Assembly: GCA_963601185.1 (NCBI GenBank)
Contig: CAVCEE010000010.1
Span: 41,702 to 105,701, forward strand
Direction of reading: 5' to 3'
DNA length: 64,000 nt
From: Limisoma sp963601185
GTDB lineage: Bacteria; Bacteroidota; Bacteroidia; Bacteroidales; Muribaculaceae
Shown here piece after piece: positions 62,102 to 64,000 of this stretch; position 1 is the first letter of the stretch, and each line of letters starts with the position of its first letter. The position numbers were made by a program, and so were the translations under genes. The notes below the pieces were generated by a model that was not told the DNA's origin, did no database searches, and saw only the letters and a program-made list of their open reading frames with translations.

Positions 62102-63607
62102 TTAACTTCGACAAATTGAAATTAACATTATTATTATTATTATTATTATTGAGAAAACACATCCCCATAGCACAGCATCTCTTGAATCTGATGAGTTAGA
62201 ACTGCTTGTTGATGATGTTCTTGGTGTGTAAGTAGATGTATAGACACCCAATTGTTCACATAACCCTTTTAATGTTTGTCTATTTTGGTCATATCGACTT
62301 TTGAACGTAGCTTCCTTATCAAACGAATCCATCAATTTGGTTGCTTCCCAAGCTTCTTCCAATACTGAGGTTATTCCAAGTATAGCCATTTGGGTCATCC
62401 TTGTTTGCACAAATATGGATTGAGCCTCATTAACCTCAGCGATAACATTACTTAGTGCGTTACCTACTACTTGTGTTGAGATTTTAAGATAATAAGAATT
62501 AGATACGCCAAGTTTGCGCTTTATAGATTGAATATGTGGTTTCGTGTTATTCAACAAAGTAACTGCATAGCAGATCTTGTCTGGTAGCAGGCAGTATTTG
62601 CGTAATTCTTTATGTATAGCTCTATCCTCTGCAAATACCTCTAATGGTGGCAAGTTGTCAATAATCTTTTGCAGAATATCCACATTCTCTTTACATCTAT
62701 CTTTTGCCATTTGACCGACAACAATGCTTTTTGCATATTTATGTAAGCTCATGGCTTTGTGGGCAGCATCGGGCTCTTCAGAATCATTAAGGTAATCAAT
62801 CCCACATTGTAGAATTTCAAGTCCCAATTTATCTGCAATCATTTGATACTGCAAATCTTTAGTAGAAAGAAAACTTTTTAATTGCAAGAATGAACTTCTT
62901 GTATTTTTTCTTAAAGTCTCTCCTGCATTGAGCCTTACATTAGAACTTTTGCCTTTGGATTTTTTTGCTATGTCAATAGCTCCTTGTATGCTATCTATAA
63001 GGGGTTTTACTGCTTTTTCTCCAATATGATTCTTCCAAGTACTATTAGTTATGAAAGGAAGCAGTTTACTTGCACCTATTTCATCACATAGCACATCAAG
63101 AAAAGAGAAAGCTAAGGTCGTTATGTCAGAATTTCCACCTGTCCCAATTATTGCAGAAGTCAATTGATTGACATATAGTGTGTTTCCATATAATATTTCT
63201 GCACATGTTATAGCACAGTCATAGTTCTTGCGTATTAAGGCACACACAATACGATTTTGTAAAGATGAAGCACATTCTCTTTTTCGCCAAATTTCCTCGG
63301 CTTTATCTATCTCCCCTGCGATAAGATGATTAAAAGCCACATCATCCAATGGAGTCGTTTTTACAAACCAAAACTGAGCATAAAGCATCTGGTCTTTTGG
63401 CAAAGTGAGTTTTGCCTCTGCATCTGTCACCGAAATGTCTGTACGATTGATAGATGCAAGGTGTTGGGTAAGGTCTAATGGAAAAGAAACAGACTTGCCC
63501 ACCTTCAAAAACGCTTTCATACGATTATGGTTAGCCAATCTTTCCCTTGTAGGAGAATTTGAATAAACTCCTAACAGACGATATGGATTGTTTTGTAGTA
63601 TATTCAT
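62102..63607 (-). CDS. J-domain-like protein with C-terminal membrane anchor
   Basis: About 501 residues from the ATG at 63607 (MNILQNNPYRLLGVYSNSPTRE); the frame is open 23 codons further upstream. The start NPYRLLGVYSNSPTRERLANHNRMKAFLKVGK resembles a J-domain helix I-II, but the HPD tripeptide is absent (PLDL lies nearby). A long helical, TPR-like body (about 100-450), a Ser/Thr-rich linker and a single C-terminal span containing seven consecutive isoleucines follow. I infer a tail-anchored Hsp70 partner. First gene of the operon, 4 bp before the GrpE-like gene. What lies upstream is non-coding. Confidence 0.62.
   Translation of the reverse strand: MNILQNNPYRLLGVYSNSPTRERLANHNRMKAFLKVGKSVSFPLDLTQHLASINRTDISVTDAEAKLTLPKDQMLYAQFWFVKTTPLDDVAFNHLIAGEIDKAEEIWRKRECASSLQNRIVCALIRKNYDCAITCAEILYGNTLYVNQLTSAIIGTGGNSDITTLAFSFLDVLCDEIGASKLLPFITNSTWKNHIGEKAVKPLIDSIQGAIDIAKKSKGKSSNVRLNAGETLRKNTRSSFLQLKSFLSTKDLQYQMIADKLGLEILQCGIDYLNDSEEPDAAHKAMSLHKYAKSIVVGQMAKDRCKENVDILQKIIDNLPPLEVFAEDRAIHKELRKYCLLPDKICYAVTLLNNTKPHIQSIKRKLGVSNSYYLKISTQVVGNALSNVIAEVNEAQSIFVQTRMTQMAILGITSVLEEAWEATKLMDSFDKEATFKSRYDQNRQTLKGLCEQLGVYTSTYTPRTSSTSSSNSSDSRDAVLWGCVFSIIIIIIIMLISICRS
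62127..62150. repeat. (ATT)8 trinucleotide microsatellite inside a coding region
   Basis: Eight uninterrupted ATT units. On the coding (minus) strand they read as seven ATA isoleucine codons and the start of ATG, within the C-terminal membrane anchor of the J-like protein. Slippage by whole units would change the length of the span without breaking the frame. Confidence 0.85.
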
Positions 63608-64000
63608 TCTAATTCCGTTAACAAATGCAGTCAACCGACTCCTTTGTTGACGAAATTTTCTCAGTAATATATACATAAAAACGTGGAGTCAGTCCTGTCA
63701 CTCGTTCCACTTGTTAAGGCCTTCGCATTGCCCTGTTCGTCGAAACGAGCAACGCCGAAAGCCCCACGCCAGTGTACGTATATAGAAAACTCTCTTGACA
63801 ACGAGCGACGGAATCGTCCGAAGCCAATGAGGGCTGTATATAATACACCTTATGAGGCGTTCCCGTTGCTTTGTCTTTGACGAACAGTTGAGAGTTTGCG
63901 AAGTTCTAACAAGTCAAAACCAAAGCGTACAGTTACGCCTTATATGTATATATGTCTGCCCAACCTCTGCCCATCGGGGCTTCCGGTATGGGTATAGACG
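63608..64000. other. Upstream region of the chaperone operon, no gene seen
   Basis: About 390 bp without a convincing protein-coding frame. It is richer in GC than the operon itself and has several short inverted segments, for example CGTCGAAACGAG-type pairing near 63735-63755. A minus-strand TGCATTTG close to 63620 is one mismatch from TAnnTTTG and could be the operon promoter. A structured RNA or the edge of a mobile element are both possible. Confidence 0.35.

Noticed and set aside
62127..62150. Sequencing artefact in the ATT run
   Set aside because: The run is in frame and encodes a plausible membrane anchor; a trinucleotide repeat of this length is readily sequenced.
63683..63880. 65-codon plus-strand frame at the right edge
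   Set aside because: No ribosome site, no recognisable motif, and composition unlike its neighbours.

Overview
The window looks like a chromosomal segment of a Bacteroidales bacterium. The evidence is SusC/SusD pairs, a hybrid two-component sensor, promoters of the Bacteroidetes type (TTTG, about 19 nt, TAnnTTTG), a NigD-like lipoprotein and a C-terminal sorting-like tail on a secreted fructanase. I lean towards Muribaculaceae or a Prevotella-like lineage, but that is inference from protein style, not a measured placement.

Layout. 1-1256: a PerR/Fur-type regulator with a perfect 7-1-7 operator at its own start, followed by rubrerythrin. 1405-4258: O-acetylhomoserine sulfhydrylase (metY) and a DUF4143-type AAA ATPase with repeats in its promoter. 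4437-20136: a complete fructan utilisation locus. The minus-strand operon is susC-susD-surface lipoprotein-GH32. A fructose-type hybrid two-component sensor lies upstream of it, and a plus-strand operon carries GH32, an MFS sugar importer and a PfkB fructokinase. The susC and GH32 promoters share the same 21-bp direct-repeat operator, placed 20 bp from the -7 box in both. 20214-28891: tatD, prenyl synthase, an unknown membrane protein, rplU-rpmA, a DMT exporter, an AraC regulator, pgeF, obg and prfB (with programmed +1 frameshift). 29010-29333: tRNA-Gly and tRNA-Lys. 29429-35827: a Rieske-like lipoprotein, argH, and hisG-hisD-hisC-hisB behind a histidine leader peptide and attenuator.

35919-44739: a small outer-membrane protein, a class A penicillin-binding protein, a NigD-like lipoprotein, an ECF sigma factor coupled to a membrane-anchored beta-barrel protein, and an AraC regulator coupled to an RluA-type pseudouridine synthase. 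44811-45030 is a small self-contained transcription unit (promoter, ribosome site, 21-codon ORF, terminator). 45059-55662: a second DUF4143-type ATPase with promoter repeats, dinB, an SDR-like protein, gpmI, an acyltransferase, a 5'-nucleotidase and a GH3/beta-lactamase fusion.

55789-63607 is AT-rich and looks acquired: a truncated AbiEii-like fragment, a hairpin element, and a tight five-gene minus-strand operon. In transcription order the operon encodes a tail-anchored J-domain-like protein lacking HPD, a membrane-anchored GrpE-like protein, a divergent Hsp70, a Ser/Thr-kinase-like plus AAA+ fusion, and a TerB-like protein. I regard this as the best candidate in the window for an undescribed system: an Hsp70 machine tethered to the membrane and coupled to a kinase-AAA module. 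The last 390 bases contain no gene I can support.
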